From positions 310,001 through 374,000 of the forward strand of contig NZ_JAMGBE010000001.1 in NCBI RefSeq assembly GCF_023516575.1: 64,000 nucleotides of DNA. The letters run 5' to 3'. Of the stretch, positions 9,218-17,872 are shown piece after piece. Made by a program: the position numbers and the translations under genes. The DNA comes from Sphingomonas hankyongi. Lineage in GTDB: Bacteria > Pseudomonadota > Alphaproteobacteria > Sphingomonadales > Sphingomonadaceae. Position 1 is the first letter of the stretch. Every line of letters begins with the position of its first letter. The notes under the pieces were generated by a model. The model saw nothing but the letters and a program-made list of their open reading frames with translations, had not been told where the DNA came from and searched no databases.

Positions 9218-11281
9218 TCAGAGCCCTAAGCCAGGATCGCCTTCCAGGACTTGCTGAACAAGCTGGGGCTGTTCGCCAGGACGCCACAGCTTTGCGGTAT
9301 GGACAATGCGATACCGCAGAGGTCCGCCGTCCGGGGTCGCCGCGCGCGCGATAGGCCGCGGAATGCAGACGAACTCGGTCCGCATCTCCTGCCCGTCGAC
9401 CCGCACCGTCGCATAGCCATGACCGCCGATGTCCACGAACTTCAGGTGCGGTGCCACGTCGGGATTGGACAGGGCCAGCGCCTTGGCCCGATCGAAGGAT
9501 TTCCCATATTCGAAGCAGGGCCGAACGCCGTGCCTCAGCATCATGTTGTATGTTGACTCAGGTCTGGCCGCACCCGGCTTGTCGGCCAGGTATAGCGGCC
9601 GGAATTTATCATCCTTCTTGATCACATACTCGTTCGCTTCGCCTCCGCCCACGCTCGACATGGACCCGCCAGTGAAGCTCAGGCCGATGGGTTCAAACTT
9701 CCCGGGCGGCAACTGCGCGGAGGCGTAACCGGCCCAGAAGCTGTGGAGGTCGCCGGAAACGATTGCGAAACCGGTGATCTTGGCATCGCGGACCAGGTCG
9801 TAAATCTCGCCGCGCTCGACCCAAGCACTGCCGAAATCCCCGCCCTGTACGTTGGCGAACCGGCCCGCCGGCCATTTTTGCTTCGTCAGCCCGGCCGGAA
9901 AATTTTCCGGATCGGCGCGCTGCTCCAGCGTACATTGCGAGCTGCCCCAGATCTTCCAGGTCGCGCCGGAGTTACGCAGGCGATCCTTGAACCACGCTTT
10001 CTGCGTGCCTCCGAGGATCGTCTGCGGCGGCTTGTCCTTGTTGGGGTTAGGGACCTTTGTTCCGTTGAATTCCAGCTCGACCGGGGGATTGCCGCCGTTG
10101 TACGCACGTCCGCCGTCGAGCGCCTGAAGCAAGTCGTCGGGGAACATCCCGTAATCGGCCCAATCGGCAAGTTTGTCAGTTGACGACTCTTCGAACGGGT
10201 TTGGTCCGCGATAGCTGCGCTCATCGGTAAGCAAGAGATCGAGGTGGCGGCCATAGCGCAGCGCCCGGTAGATGATCAGGCTGTTGATCGCGGCGATATT
10301 GTTCGGCTCGAGGCCCAGGCCGTCGTCGGCGAACTTCTCGATTTTCACGTTTTTCACCGGAACCGAACCGAACTCTTCGAAGGATCCGCTTGGTGCCTTC
10401 ACTCGCGCCGGTATGTTCTCGAACCAGGCCTGGTTGGCAGCGACCTTGATGGTCTGCGCGGGCTGCTCAATTGACGGCGCTTTCAGGATGCTCTGCCAAC
10501 CCTGCCACGAGAATTCATGATTGTCCCAAGTGCACACAAACGGCCAGCGGGCGCGTGCATCCTGCAGGTCGGGATCGGCGAGAAAGCCTTTCCACACTGC
10601 GCGATATCCCTCGAGCGTCGTAGGGAGATGGTAGGTGCGGACTTTCAGCGAGTCCGGAATGCGCGCGACTTCATAGAGTTTCCGGTCGAAGCGGGGCTTC
10701 CCTTCCCCTGGATATTGCACGACCTCGTAGATGAAATCGCCAAGGTGCAGGACGAAATCGAGCTGGTCCCGGGGTTGCGCCCGCTCATCCTCGAAGATCA
10801 TACGGCGGTAGCCGTTAAGCTTGCTTTCGTTGACATCCTGGCAGCTAACGAACGCGAAATTGACCGGACGGGCGTCGTTAGCGTTTGGCGCCGTTTTCGT
10901 GCGGCCGACGCGGCTGCCGTTCCCTTCGGAATCGGTGAAGCGGTACCAATAGACGTGGGCGGGCTTCAGCTTGCCGACGAGCACCCTCGTGGTCCAATCC
11001 GAAGCCGACGACACCGGCGCGGGAGCAGTCGCGACAACACGGCGGAACGCCTCGTCTTCGGCGACTTCCACGATCAGGACCTTGCGGCCTTCGCTTTGAT
11101 ACGGGCGCCTCGTCCACAGGATCACGCTGTTCGAGTCGGGATCGCCCGAAGCAACGCCTTCGGGATAGTATTGCCGGTTTTCACGCCAGTTCGTGCGGGA
11201 GGCATGTACCCTTCCGCTCCATGCCAGGCTGGCGCCCATCGCCGCCGCTAACTGAACGAACTCGCGGCGGTTGAGCGTCAT
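9218..11281 (-). CDS. phoD: Tat-exported alkaline phosphatase D (PhoD-like phosphodiesterase/phosphatase)
   Basis: The 687-residue protein opens with a twin-arginine signal (NRREFVQ at residues 4-10, then a hydrophobic stretch to about residue 27), so it is exported folded to the periplasm. The N-terminal domain has the PhoD start YPEGVASGDPDSNSVILWTR. The metallophosphatase core shows HLGDFIYE and WDNHEF, the Asp/His metal ligands of the Fe/Ca PhoD type. It would release phosphate from mono- and diesters. Its start is 3 bp from the fghA stop, so it is probably co-transcribed with the formaldehyde operon, an unusual partnership. It is longer than many PhoD proteins because of an extra C-terminal region. 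Confidence 0.9.
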   Translation of the reverse strand: MTLNRREFVQLAAAMGASLAWSGRVHASRTNWRENRQYYPEGVASGDPDSNSVILWTRRPYQSEGRKVLIVEVAEDEAFRRVVATAPAPVSSASDWTTRVLVGKLKPAHVYWYRFTDSEGNGSRVGRTKTAPNANDARPVNFAFVSCQDVNESKLNGYRRMIFEDERAQPRDQLDFVLHLGDFIYEVVQYPGEGKPRFDRKLYEVARIPDSLKVRTYHLPTTLEGYRAVWKGFLADPDLQDARARWPFVCTWDNHEFSWQGWQSILKAPSIEQPAQTIKVAANQAWFENIPARVKAPSGSFEEFGSVPVKNVKIEKFADDGLGLEPNNIAAINSLIIYRALRYGRHLDLLLTDERSYRGPNPFEESSTDKLADWADYGMFPDDLLQALDGGRAYNGGNPPVELEFNGTKVPNPNKDKPPQTILGGTQKAWFKDRLRNSGATWKIWGSSQCTLEQRADPENFPAGLTKQKWPAGRFANVQGGDFGSAWVERGEIYDLVRDAKITGFAIVSGDLHSFWAGYASAQLPPGKFEPIGLSFTGGSMSSVGGGEANEYVIKKDDKFRPLYLADKPGAARPESTYNMMLRHGVRPCFEYGKSFDRAKALALSNPDVAPHLKFVDIGGHGYATVRVDGQEMRTEFVCIPRPIARAATPDGGPLRYRIVHTAKLWRPGEQPQLVQQVLEGDPGLGL

Positions 11282-11284
11282 GAC

Positions 11285-12130
11285 CTATCCCCTTTTCAGT
11301 CTCTCCGCGTGCCAGCGCAGGTGCTCGGCCATGAAGGTCGAGATGAAATAATAGCTGTGATCGTATCCGGGCTGCCGGCGCAGCGTCAGGTCGATCCCGG
11401 CCTTCGCGCAGGATTGCTCCAGCAACTCAGGGCGCAATTCATTTTCGATGAACGTGTCGCTCGTTCCGACATCGACGAGGATTTCATCGACGCGCGCGCC
11501 ATCTTCGATCAGCGCGACCGCATCATGCTTGCGCCAGGCGGCCCGATCTTCGCCGAGATAGCCGCCCAACGCCTTCTGGCCCCAGGGCACTTGCGACGGC
11601 GCTACGATCGGCGCGAACGCCGATACGCTTCGAAAACGACCGGGATGGCGCAGCGCGACGGTCAGCGCCCCATGACCGCCCATCGAATGGCCGGTGATCC
11701 CCTGTCGGGTCATGTCCGCGGCAAACTCGGAGCCGACCAGCTGCGGAAGCTCTTCGGTGACATAGGTCCACATGCGGTAATTGCGCGCATAAGGCTCTTG
11801 CGTCGCGTCGACATAGAACCCCGCTCCCAGGCCGAAGTCATACGCACCTTGGGGATCGTCGGGAACGCCGTCGCCGCGCGGACTCGTGTCGGGCGCTACG
11901 AAGATGAGACCGTGCTCGGCGCAGGCTGCACGACACTCCCCCTTTTCGGTCACGTTGGCATGGGTGCACGTGAGGCCGGAAAGGTACCAGACAACTGGGC
12001 GTTTCTCACCAGCTTCGGCTTGCGGCGGCAGGAAAATCGAGAAGGTCATGTCGGACGACGTCGCCGCCGACGCATGCTTCACGACCAGCTGACGCCCGCC
12101 ATGAGCCTTGTTTTCGCTGACGATTTCCAT
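11285..12130 (-). CDS. fghA: S-formylglutathione hydrolase
   Basis: The 281-residue esterase hydrolyses S-formylglutathione to glutathione and formate, the second step of glutathione-dependent formaldehyde oxidation. The alpha/beta-hydrolase nucleophile elbow is GHSMGGHGAL, WYLSGLTCTHANVTEKGE carries the oxyanion region, and GYDHSYYFISTF supplies the catalytic His near the C-terminus. The ATG at 12130 starts MEIVSENKAHGG, which matches the family. The frame is open further upstream but that part overlaps the VOC gene. It lies 2 bp behind the VOC gene. Confidence 0.95.
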   Translation of the reverse strand: MEIVSENKAHGGRQLVVKHASAATSSDMTFSIFLPPQAEAGEKRPVVWYLSGLTCTHANVTEKGECRAACAEHGLIFVAPDTSPRGDGVPDDPQGAYDFGLGAGFYVDATQEPYARNYRMWTYVTEELPQLVGSEFAADMTRQGITGHSMGGHGALTVALRHPGRFRSVSAFAPIVAPSQVPWGQKALGGYLGEDRAAWRKHDAVALIEDGARVDEILVDVGTSDTFIENELRPELLEQSCAKAGIDLTLRRQPGYDHSYYFISTFMAEHLRWHAERLKRG

Positions 12131-12132
12131 GC

Positions 12133-12519
12133 TTATTGGTCGGCAGGAACCCGATAGAAACCACAAAGCTTGTTGCCGTCAGGGTCGCGCAGGTAAGCCA
12201 GGTACATCTTGCCGAACCCCGCATCGCGCAGCCCCGGCGGATCCTCGCAGGACGCGCCCCCATTCGCGACGCCGGCAGCGTGCCAGGCGTCGACCTGCTC
12301 TGGACTTTCAGCGCGAAATCCAATCGTCGAACCGTTGCCGTGGCTGCACGGCTCGCCGTTCAGCGGCTGCCCGATGCCGAGCGACCCCTCACGCGTCATC
12401 CACCAGTCGGACTTTCCGAAATCCTGTCCGGGCTTGATCCCGAGCGCCCCGAGAGTGGCGTCGTAAAACTTCTTCGACCGCTCGCGGTCGCTGCACCCAA
12501 GCATCACATGGCTGAACAT
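12133..12519 (-). CDS. VOC-superfamily (glyoxalase/bleomycin-resistance fold) protein
   Basis: A 128-residue single-domain protein with the opening strand MFSHVMLGCSDRERSKKFYDATLGALG and the closing segment YLAYLRDPDGNKLCGFYR, typical of vicinal-oxygen-chelate proteins. Its place between frmA and fghA suggests a role connected with glutathione adducts or aldehydes, which is inference from context. The start has a strong GGAGGG sequence just upstream. The substrate is unknown. Confidence 0.85.
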   Translation of the reverse strand: MFSHVMLGCSDRERSKKFYDATLGALGIKPGQDFGKSDWWMTREGSLGIGQPLNGEPCSHGNGSTIGFRAESPEQVDAWHAAGVANGGASCEDPPGLRDAGFGKMYLAYLRDPDGNKLCGFYRVPADQ

Positions 12520-12530
12520 CGTTCCCTCCG

Positions 12531-12887
12531 TCAGATTGCCACAGCGGCGCTTTGCGGCGATCCTTCGCCGACATTGTGCGTGCCGCTGGGCTCAATGTTG
12601 ATCATCTTGACCTCGCCGTGGCGCGCGACCGGCCGATGCTCGACACCGCGCGGTACGACGAAGACCTCTCCCGGTCCCAAGGTCACCGTGCGGTCGCGCA
12701 ATTCGATGTCCAGGAGACCATCCAGCACCAGGAAGAAATCGTCGGTGTCCTCATGGCTGTGCCAGACGAACTCGCCGTCGACTTTCACGATGCGGATATC
12801 GTTGCCGTTATACTCGGCGACGATGCGCGGCGCCCAGTGATCGGAGAAAGTGTCGAACGTTTCCGGCAGATTGACCTTGTCGCGCAT
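12531..12887 (-). CDS. Small cupin-domain protein
   Basis: The 118-residue protein contains the cupin motif 1 segment GEFVWHSHEDTDDFFLVLDG with two His and Glu/Asp metal ligands, and motif 2 PGEVFVVPRGVEHRP. It is a single-domain metal-binding beta-barrel of unknown reaction. Its ATG overlaps the frmA stop codon by one base (TGATG), so it is translationally coupled to frmA and belongs to the formaldehyde operon. Confidence 0.85.
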   Translation of the reverse strand: MRDKVNLPETFDTFSDHWAPRIVAEYNGNDIRIVKVDGEFVWHSHEDTDDFFLVLDGLLDIELRDRTVTLGPGEVFVVPRGVEHRPVARHGEVKMINIEPSGTHNVGEGSPQSAAVAI

Positions 12888-13999
12888 CAGTAAACGACCA
12901 CGCTGCGGATGCTCTCGCCCGCGTGCATCAGGTCGAAGCCCTTATTGATTTCGTCCAATGTCAGCACGTGCGTGATCATTGGGTCGATCGCGATCTTCCC
13001 ATCCATGTACATATCGACGATCTTGGGCACGTCGGTCCGGCCCTTCGCTCCGCCGAATGCCGTGCCGCGCCAGTTGCGCCCGGTAACGAGCTGGAATGGA
13101 CGCGTAGCGATTTCCTTGCCGGCTTCGGCAACGCCGATGATGACGCTCGTGCCCCACCCGCGATGGCAGCATTCCAAGGCTGTGCGCATGACTTCCGTAT
13201 TGCCCGTGGCGTCGAAGCTGTAATCCGCCCCGCCGTCGGTCATCTCGACGATCTTGGCGACGATGTCTTCCCGGCTCATGCCCTTGGTGTTGAGGAAGTC
13301 GGTCATTCCGAACTGGCGACCCCATTCCTCCCGGTCAGGATTGATGTCGATGCCGACGATCCTGTTCGCGCCCGCAAGCCTGGCGCCCTGAATGACGTTG
13401 AGGCCTATGCCGCCGAGGCCGAACACGACGACATTGTCGCCCGGCTGCACCTTGGCGGTGTTCATCACCGCGCCGACGCCCGTGGTTACTCCGCAGCCGA
13501 TGTAGCAGCTGGTCTTGAACGGGGCGTCCTCGCGGATCTTTGCGACCGCGATCTCAGGCAGCACCGTGAAGTTCGAGAAGGTCGAGCAGCCCATGTAATG
13601 GTAGATGGTCTCGCCCTTATACGAGAAGCGGCTGGTGCCGTCTGGCATCAGGCCTTTTCCCTGCGTCGCGCGGATCGCCGTGCAAAGGTTGGTCTTGCCG
13701 CTCAGGCACGACTTACACTTGCCGCATTCTGGCGTGTACAACGGAATGACGTGATCACCGGGCTTCACGCTGGTGACGCCCTGGCCGATTTCGCGAACGA
13801 CCCCTGCGCCTTCATGCCCTAGGATGGAAGGGAAGATCCCTTCACTGTCGAAGCCGTCGAGGGTGTAGGCATCGGTATGGCAGATGCCCGTCGCCATGAT
13901 CTCGACAAGGACTTCGCCCTGCTTCGGTCCTTCGAGGTCGACTTCGACGATCTCGAGCGGCTTCTTGGCTTCGAATGCGACGGCGGCGCGGGTCTTCAT
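12887..13999 (-). CDS. frmA: S-(hydroxymethyl)glutathione dehydrogenase / class III alcohol dehydrogenase
   Basis: The 370-residue zinc enzyme oxidises S-hydroxymethylglutathione, formed from formaldehyde and glutathione, to S-formylglutathione with NAD. It can also act as S-nitrosoglutathione reductase. Catalytic zinc ligands include C40 (GICHTD) and H62 (GHEGAG). The structural zinc loop has C92, C95, C98 and C106. The Rossmann motif [13 protein letters not shown] is present. Length is that of class III enzymes. It heads the coupled run frmA-cupin-VOC-fghA-phoD, with a glutamine amidotransferase 30 bp upstream on the same strand. Confidence 0.96.
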   Translation of the reverse strand: MKTRAAVAFEAKKPLEIVEVDLEGPKQGEVLVEIMATGICHTDAYTLDGFDSEGIFPSILGHEGAGVVREIGQGVTSVKPGDHVIPLYTPECGKCKSCLSGKTNLCTAIRATQGKGLMPDGTSRFSYKGETIYHYMGCSTFSNFTVLPEIAVAKIREDAPFKTSCYIGCGVTTGVGAVMNTAKVQPGDNVVVFGLGGIGLNVIQGARLAGANRIVGIDINPDREEWGRQFGMTDFLNTKGMSREDIVAKIVEMTDGGADYSFDATGNTEVMRTALECCHRGWGTSVIIGVAEAGKEIATRPFQLVTGRNWRGTAFGGAKGRTDVPKIVDMYMDGKIAIDPMITHVLTLDEINKGFDLMHAGESIRSVVVY

Positions 14000-14029
14000 G
14001 AGTCGGGATCCCCCTGATGTTGCGGCTGC

Positions 14030-14707
14030 CTATGCCTCCAAGAAGCGCCGTATCCAACCGCCAACCCGCTCGCTGTCGTTTGGCGCGCCGAGCGACGCTA
14101 TCGCGCCGGCCGGATCAGAAACCCGATCGTGGCGCTCGGCTATCAACGCCTTGGCGAACTCGGGCGTGAACTCCGGGTGGAACTGGAAGGAAATGGCGGG
14201 ACGGTCGGTCCAGGCGAGACCGGCATAAGGCGTGAAGTCGGATGATAATGTGATCCCCGTGTTCGGCGGCTGCAGGACCACCTGATCCTGGTGCGATGCG
14301 GGTTCGGCGATTTCAGCGACACTATCCATCCAGGGTTCTACCCGATCCACCCTATATCGGTGCAGGCCCGTCCCCCAGCCCTTCTCCGATTTCTCGACAT
14401 GGCCGCCGAGGGCCTGAGCCATCACCTGGTGCCCGAAGCAGATCCCGACCATCTTCGCCCGGTCGGCCGCGCGAATGAACTCCAGCAGCGGCTCGATCCA
14501 GGGGAGAGGGTCGTAGACACCCGCCGGGGAGCCAGTGAGCAGATAGGCGGCGTGCGCCTGGGGTTCCGGCACGTGGCCTGCCTGAACATCGAAGCTTTCA
14601 ACTTCGAACCCCGGTCCAAGCAGCCGCCCGAACATGGCGGGATAATCGCCGAAACGGTGGACGAGATCGCCGGGCGGCCGGCCCGTCTCCAGGATCGCGA
14701 GCTTCAT
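14030..14707 (-). CDS. Class I glutamine amidotransferase-like protein
   Basis: The 225-residue protein carries the GATase-1 nucleophile elbow GICFGHQVMAQALGG and the FQFHPEFTPE segment with the catalytic His and Glu. It resembles the free-standing GMP synthase-like amidotransferases (YfeJ type) rather than a biosynthetic subunit, because no synthase domain or partner is adjacent. It could hydrolyse a gamma-glutamyl bond, which would fit the glutathione theme of the downstream genes, but that is inference. It is 30 bp upstream of frmA and divergent from the SDR gene. Confidence 0.82.
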   Translation of the reverse strand: MKLAILETGRPPGDLVHRFGDYPAMFGRLLGPGFEVESFDVQAGHVPEPQAHAAYLLTGSPAGVYDPLPWIEPLLEFIRAADRAKMVGICFGHQVMAQALGGHVEKSEKGWGTGLHRYRVDRVEPWMDSVAEIAEPASHQDQVVLQPPNTGITLSSDFTPYAGLAWTDRPAISFQFHPEFTPEFAKALIAERHDRVSDPAGAIASLGAPNDSERVGGWIRRFLEA

Positions 14708-14764
14708 GCGGCGCGCCTTGCCACCTCATGGCCGTTCCGCCAATGCTGATCCGAAAGGAAAGCT

Positions 14765-15529
14765 ATGCCGAACTGGCTCGAAGGGCGTCACGCGCTGATC
14801 ACCGGTGGTGGAACGGGCATCGGGGCTTCCGCCGCGACCCATCTGCACGCAGCCGGAGCGAAGATTACGGTCACGGGCCGTCGGCCCGAGCCTCTCGAGA
14901 CAATCCGCAAGATCGTGAACGGCGCTGCCGTCCAATGCGACGTCACCGATAGAGAGCAAATCGTGCGTGCGTTCGACCAAGCCCGCGCAGCGAACGGTCC
15001 GATCGAAATGCTGATCGTGAACGCGGGGATCGCGGAGAGCGCACCCTTCCACAAGATGAAGCGCGAAAGCTGGGACCGGATCATCGCCACCAATCTCACC
15101 GCGGCCTTCGATTGTGCCCAGGCGGCGTTGTCGGACCTTCTCAAGAGCGACAGTGGCCGGCTGATCTTCGTCGCTTCCGTCGCAAGTCTGCGCGGCGTGC
15201 CTTATGCCGCTCACTATGCCGCATCGAAGCATGGCCTGCTCGGACTGATGCGAAGTCTCGCGGCGGAATATGCGAAGACGAACCTCACCGTGAACGCGGT
15301 CTGCCCCGGCTATGTCGACACGCCGATGACCGACCAGTCGGTCGCTCGGGTTTCCGAGATAACGGGGCGCAGCGAAGGCGATGCGCGCTCGGCGATCACC
15401 AACATGAACGCAAGTGGTCGCCTCGTTGACCCGGACGGCATCGGAACGATGATCATGACTCTGTGCCTTCCGCAGAGCCGCGACATCAATGGGGCGGCGG
15501 TCACGATCGACGGGGGCACGAGCGCTTGA
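14765..15529 (+). CDS. Short-chain dehydrogenase/reductase, first gene of an aryl-CoA catabolic operon
   Basis: The 254-residue enzyme is a classical SDR: cofactor motif GGGTGIG near residue 15, NAG at the end of beta-4 (VNAGIAE), catalytic Ser in FVASVAS, and YAASKHG with the catalytic Tyr and Lys. The C-terminal motif [18 protein letters not shown] is typical of 3-hydroxyacyl or cyclic-alcohol dehydrogenases. AAGGAA lies upstream of the ATG. It leads five coupled genes, and within a beta-oxidation-like route it would be the 3-hydroxyacyl-CoA dehydrogenase step. The real substrate is not determined. Confidence 0.9.
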   Translation: MPNWLEGRHALITGGGTGIGASAATHLHAAGAKITVTGRRPEPLETIRKIVNGAAVQCDVTDREQIVRAFDQARAANGPIEMLIVNAGIAESAPFHKMKRESWDRIIATNLTAAFDCAQAALSDLLKSDSGRLIFVASVASLRGVPYAAHYAASKHGLLGLMRSLAAEYAKTNLTVNAVCPGYVDTPMTDQSVARVSEITGRSEGDARSAITNMNASGRLVDPDGIGTMIMTLCLPQSRDINGAAVTIDGGTSA

Positions 15530-16335
15530 CCTTCGACCCGACGACCTTCGCGCCAACGCATTTCCTTTGGGAATTCGCCGACGGCGTCGCCACGATCACG
15601 CTCAACCGTCCGGAGCGCAAGAACCCGCTCACCTTCGACAGCTACGACGAGCTTCGCGACGCCTTCCATGCGCTAGACAAATGCCGGGCCGTAAAGGCCG
15701 TCGTCGTTACCGGCGCCGGCGGCAACTTCTGCTCGGGCGGAGATGTGCACGAGATCATCGGCCCGCTCACCAAGATGAATGAGCGCGGCCTGCTCGATTT
15801 CACGCACATGACCGGCGATCTGGTTCGCGCGATGCGTTCCTGCCCTCAGCCGATCGTGGCCGCGGTTGAAGGCGTTTGCGCTGGCGCCGGAGCGATCATC
15901 GCCATGGCGTCCGACCTGCGCATTGCCGCGCCGAGCGCGAAGACCGCGTTCCTGTTCGTACGCGTGGGCCTGAGCGGCGCGGACATGGGCGCCTGTGCGA
16001 TCCTTCCCCGGATCATAGGCCAGGGTCGTGCGGCAGAGCTTCTCTTCACCGGGCGCAACATGACCGCGGACGAGGGTTTCGCCTGGGGATTCTGGAACCG
16101 CCTGTCGGAGAATGTGCTTGCGGATGCGCAGTCGCTAGGCCGCGAGCTCGCAAGGGGGCCGAGCATTGCGCATGCCGTGACCAAGAAGCAGCTCGATGCC
16201 GAATGGCACGTCTCGATCGAGCAGGCGATTGAGATGGAAGCGCGCGCCCAGGCGCACTGCATGCAGACCAGGGACTTCCATCGCGCATACGAAGCCTTCG
16301 CGGCGAAGCGCATGCCAGAGTTTCAGGGCGACTGA
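15526..16335 (+). CDS. Enoyl-CoA hydratase/isomerase family protein
   Basis: About 269 residues with the crotonase fold: oxyanion segments [15 protein letters not shown] and [18 protein letters not shown], then [24 protein letters not shown]. It would hydrate or open an enoyl-CoA intermediate. The TTG at 15526 overlaps the SDR stop (TTGA) and has a G-rich stretch upstream; longer in-frame starts would run back inside the SDR gene. Its own TGA overlaps the ATG of the acyl-CoA dehydrogenase by one base, so translation is coupled along the operon. Confidence 0.9.
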   Translation: MTFDPTTFAPTHFLWEFADGVATITLNRPERKNPLTFDSYDELRDAFHALDKCRAVKAVVVTGAGGNFCSGGDVHEIIGPLTKMNERGLLDFTHMTGDLVRAMRSCPQPIVAAVEGVCAGAGAIIAMASDLRIAAPSAKTAFLFVRVGLSGADMGACAILPRIIGQGRAAELLFTGRNMTADEGFAWGFWNRLSENVLADAQSLGRELARGPSIAHAVTKKQLDAEWHVSIEQAIEMEARAQAHCMQTRDFHRAYEAFAAKRMPEFQGD

Positions 16336-17483
16336 TGACCGATCGTGGATTCCTCTCTTGGCCCTTCTTCGAAGAGCGCCATCGGGAGCTCGCTTCCGCG
16401 CTCGAAGAGTGGTGCGAGAAGAACATCCACGACGCCCATGCAGCCGATGCGGACGAAGCATGCCGAAGCCTTGTCACCGAACTTGGGCGCGCCGGCTTCC
16501 TGAAGCTCACCGTCGGCGACGCCGACCGCAGGCCGGACGTTCGAAGCCTCGCATTGTCTCGCGAAACACTGGCCAGGCATCATGGCCTCGCCGATTTCGC
16601 CTTTGCGATGCAAGGCTTGGGCTCAGGTGCGATCTCGCTGTTCGGCACGATCGAGCAGAAGCGCGAATGGCTGCCGCGCGTCGCAAGCGGCGAAGCAATC
16701 GCGGCCTTTGCGATGACCGAGCCCGAATGCGGGTCGGATGCCGCGAACATGGCCACCTCGGCCATGCGCGACGGCAACGAATGGGTGATCGTCGGCGAGA
16801 AGACACTCATTTCCAATGGCGGCATTGCAGACTTCTACGTGACCTTTGCGCGCACCGGAGAAGGCGAAGGCGCGCGCGGGCTGTCGGCGTTCATCGTTCC
16901 CGCGGAGGCGGTCAGCGTCGAGGAGCGTATAGAGACGATCGCGCCCCATCCGCTCGCGCGGCTCAAGTATGACAATGTGCGGATCCCTGCGAACGCCATC
17001 ATCGGCGAGCCCGGCGAAGGCTTCCGCATCGGCATGGAGACGCTCAACCTCTTCCGCGTGACGGTCGGTGCCGCCGCGCTGGGCTTCGCTCGCAGGGCGC
17101 TCGACGAGGCGCTCGTCTTTGCCCGCGACCGCCGCCTCGGCAGCGCTACCCTGGCCGACAATGCGGTGACGCAGGCGAAGCTCGCCGACATGGCGCTCGC
17201 AGTCGATGCATCCGCACTGCTGATCTACCGCGCTGCATGGCAGCAGGACGTCGGCGGCGCCGACCATCGCCGCGCCGCGGCCATGGCCAAGCTTCATGCT
17301 ACCGAAGCCGCGCAGAAAGTGATCGACGACGCGGTGCAGATGCATGGTGGAGCCGGGGTCACGAGGGGCGTGAAGGTCGAAGAGCTCTATCGCGAAATAC
17401 GCGCGCTGCGCATCTACGAAGGCGCAAGCGAAGTGCAGCGTCAGATCATCGCGAAGGACTTGCTGAAGGAGGCTCGCCAATGA
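16335..17483 (+). CDS. Acyl-CoA dehydrogenase family protein
   Basis: The 382-residue flavoprotein has [15 protein letters not shown] (FAD/substrate segment), the [17 protein letters not shown] region, and the C-terminal [17 protein letters not shown], where E362 is at the position of the catalytic base. It would introduce a double bond into a CoA-bound intermediate. It is coupled to both neighbours by overlapping stop/start codons. In 2-aminobenzoyl-CoA gene clusters an enzyme of this family sits in the same place; this comparison is from memory of the family. Confidence 0.92.
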   Translation: MTDRGFLSWPFFEERHRELASALEEWCEKNIHDAHAADADEACRSLVTELGRAGFLKLTVGDADRRPDVRSLALSRETLARHHGLADFAFAMQGLGSGAISLFGTIEQKREWLPRVASGEAIAAFAMTEPECGSDAANMATSAMRDGNEWVIVGEKTLISNGGIADFYVTFARTGEGEGARGLSAFIVPAEAVSVEERIETIAPHPLARLKYDNVRIPANAIIGEPGEGFRIGMETLNLFRVTVGAAALGFARRALDEALVFARDRRLGSATLADNAVTQAKLADMALAVDASALLIYRAAWQQDVGGADHRRAAAMAKLHATEAAQKVIDDAVQMHGGAGVTRGVKVEELYREIRALRIYEGASEVQRQIIAKDLLKEARQ

Positions 17484-17872
17484 AGATCCTGCAGCCGCCG
17501 GGCTGGCCCCGGCCCAAGGGCTATTCGAACGGCATTTCGGCCAAGGGGCGGATGGTCTTCACGGCCGGCATCGTAGGCTGGGACGAGCATGAGGCCTTTC
17601 CGGAATATACGCTGCATGGGCAGTTCACGCGCGCGCTCCGGAACACGCTCGCGATCCTCGCCGAGGACGGCGCGGGCCCGGAGCATATCGTGCGCATGAC
17701 CTGCTACGTCACCGACCGGCACGAATATGTCGTCTCGCGCGATGAGATCGGCGCCGCGTGGCGCGAGCTGATGGGCAAGAATTTTCCGACGATGGCGCTG
17801 ATCGAGGTGAAGAGCCTTCTGGAAAGCGCGGCAAAGGTCGAGATCGAAACGACGGCGGTGGTGCCTGAGTGA
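17480..17872 (+). CDS. RidA-family (YjgF/YER057c/UK114) protein
   Basis: The 130-residue protein has the RidA fold landmarks [45 protein letters not shown] and the ending [24 protein letters not shown]. RidA proteins hydrolyse enamines and imines, releasing ammonia. That would suit a pathway whose intermediate carries an amino group, such as one from 2-aminobenzoate. The ATG at 17480 has AAGGAGG 7 nt upstream and overlaps the previous stop as ATGA; the longer frame starting at 17237 lies inside the dehydrogenase gene. The stop overlaps the GTG of the CoA ligase. Confidence 0.92.
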   Translation: MKILQPPGWPRPKGYSNGISAKGRMVFTAGIVGWDEHEAFPEYTLHGQFTRALRNTLAILAEDGAGPEHIVRMTCYVTDRHEYVVSRDEIGAAWRELMGKNFPTMALIEVKSLLESAAKVEIETTAVVPE

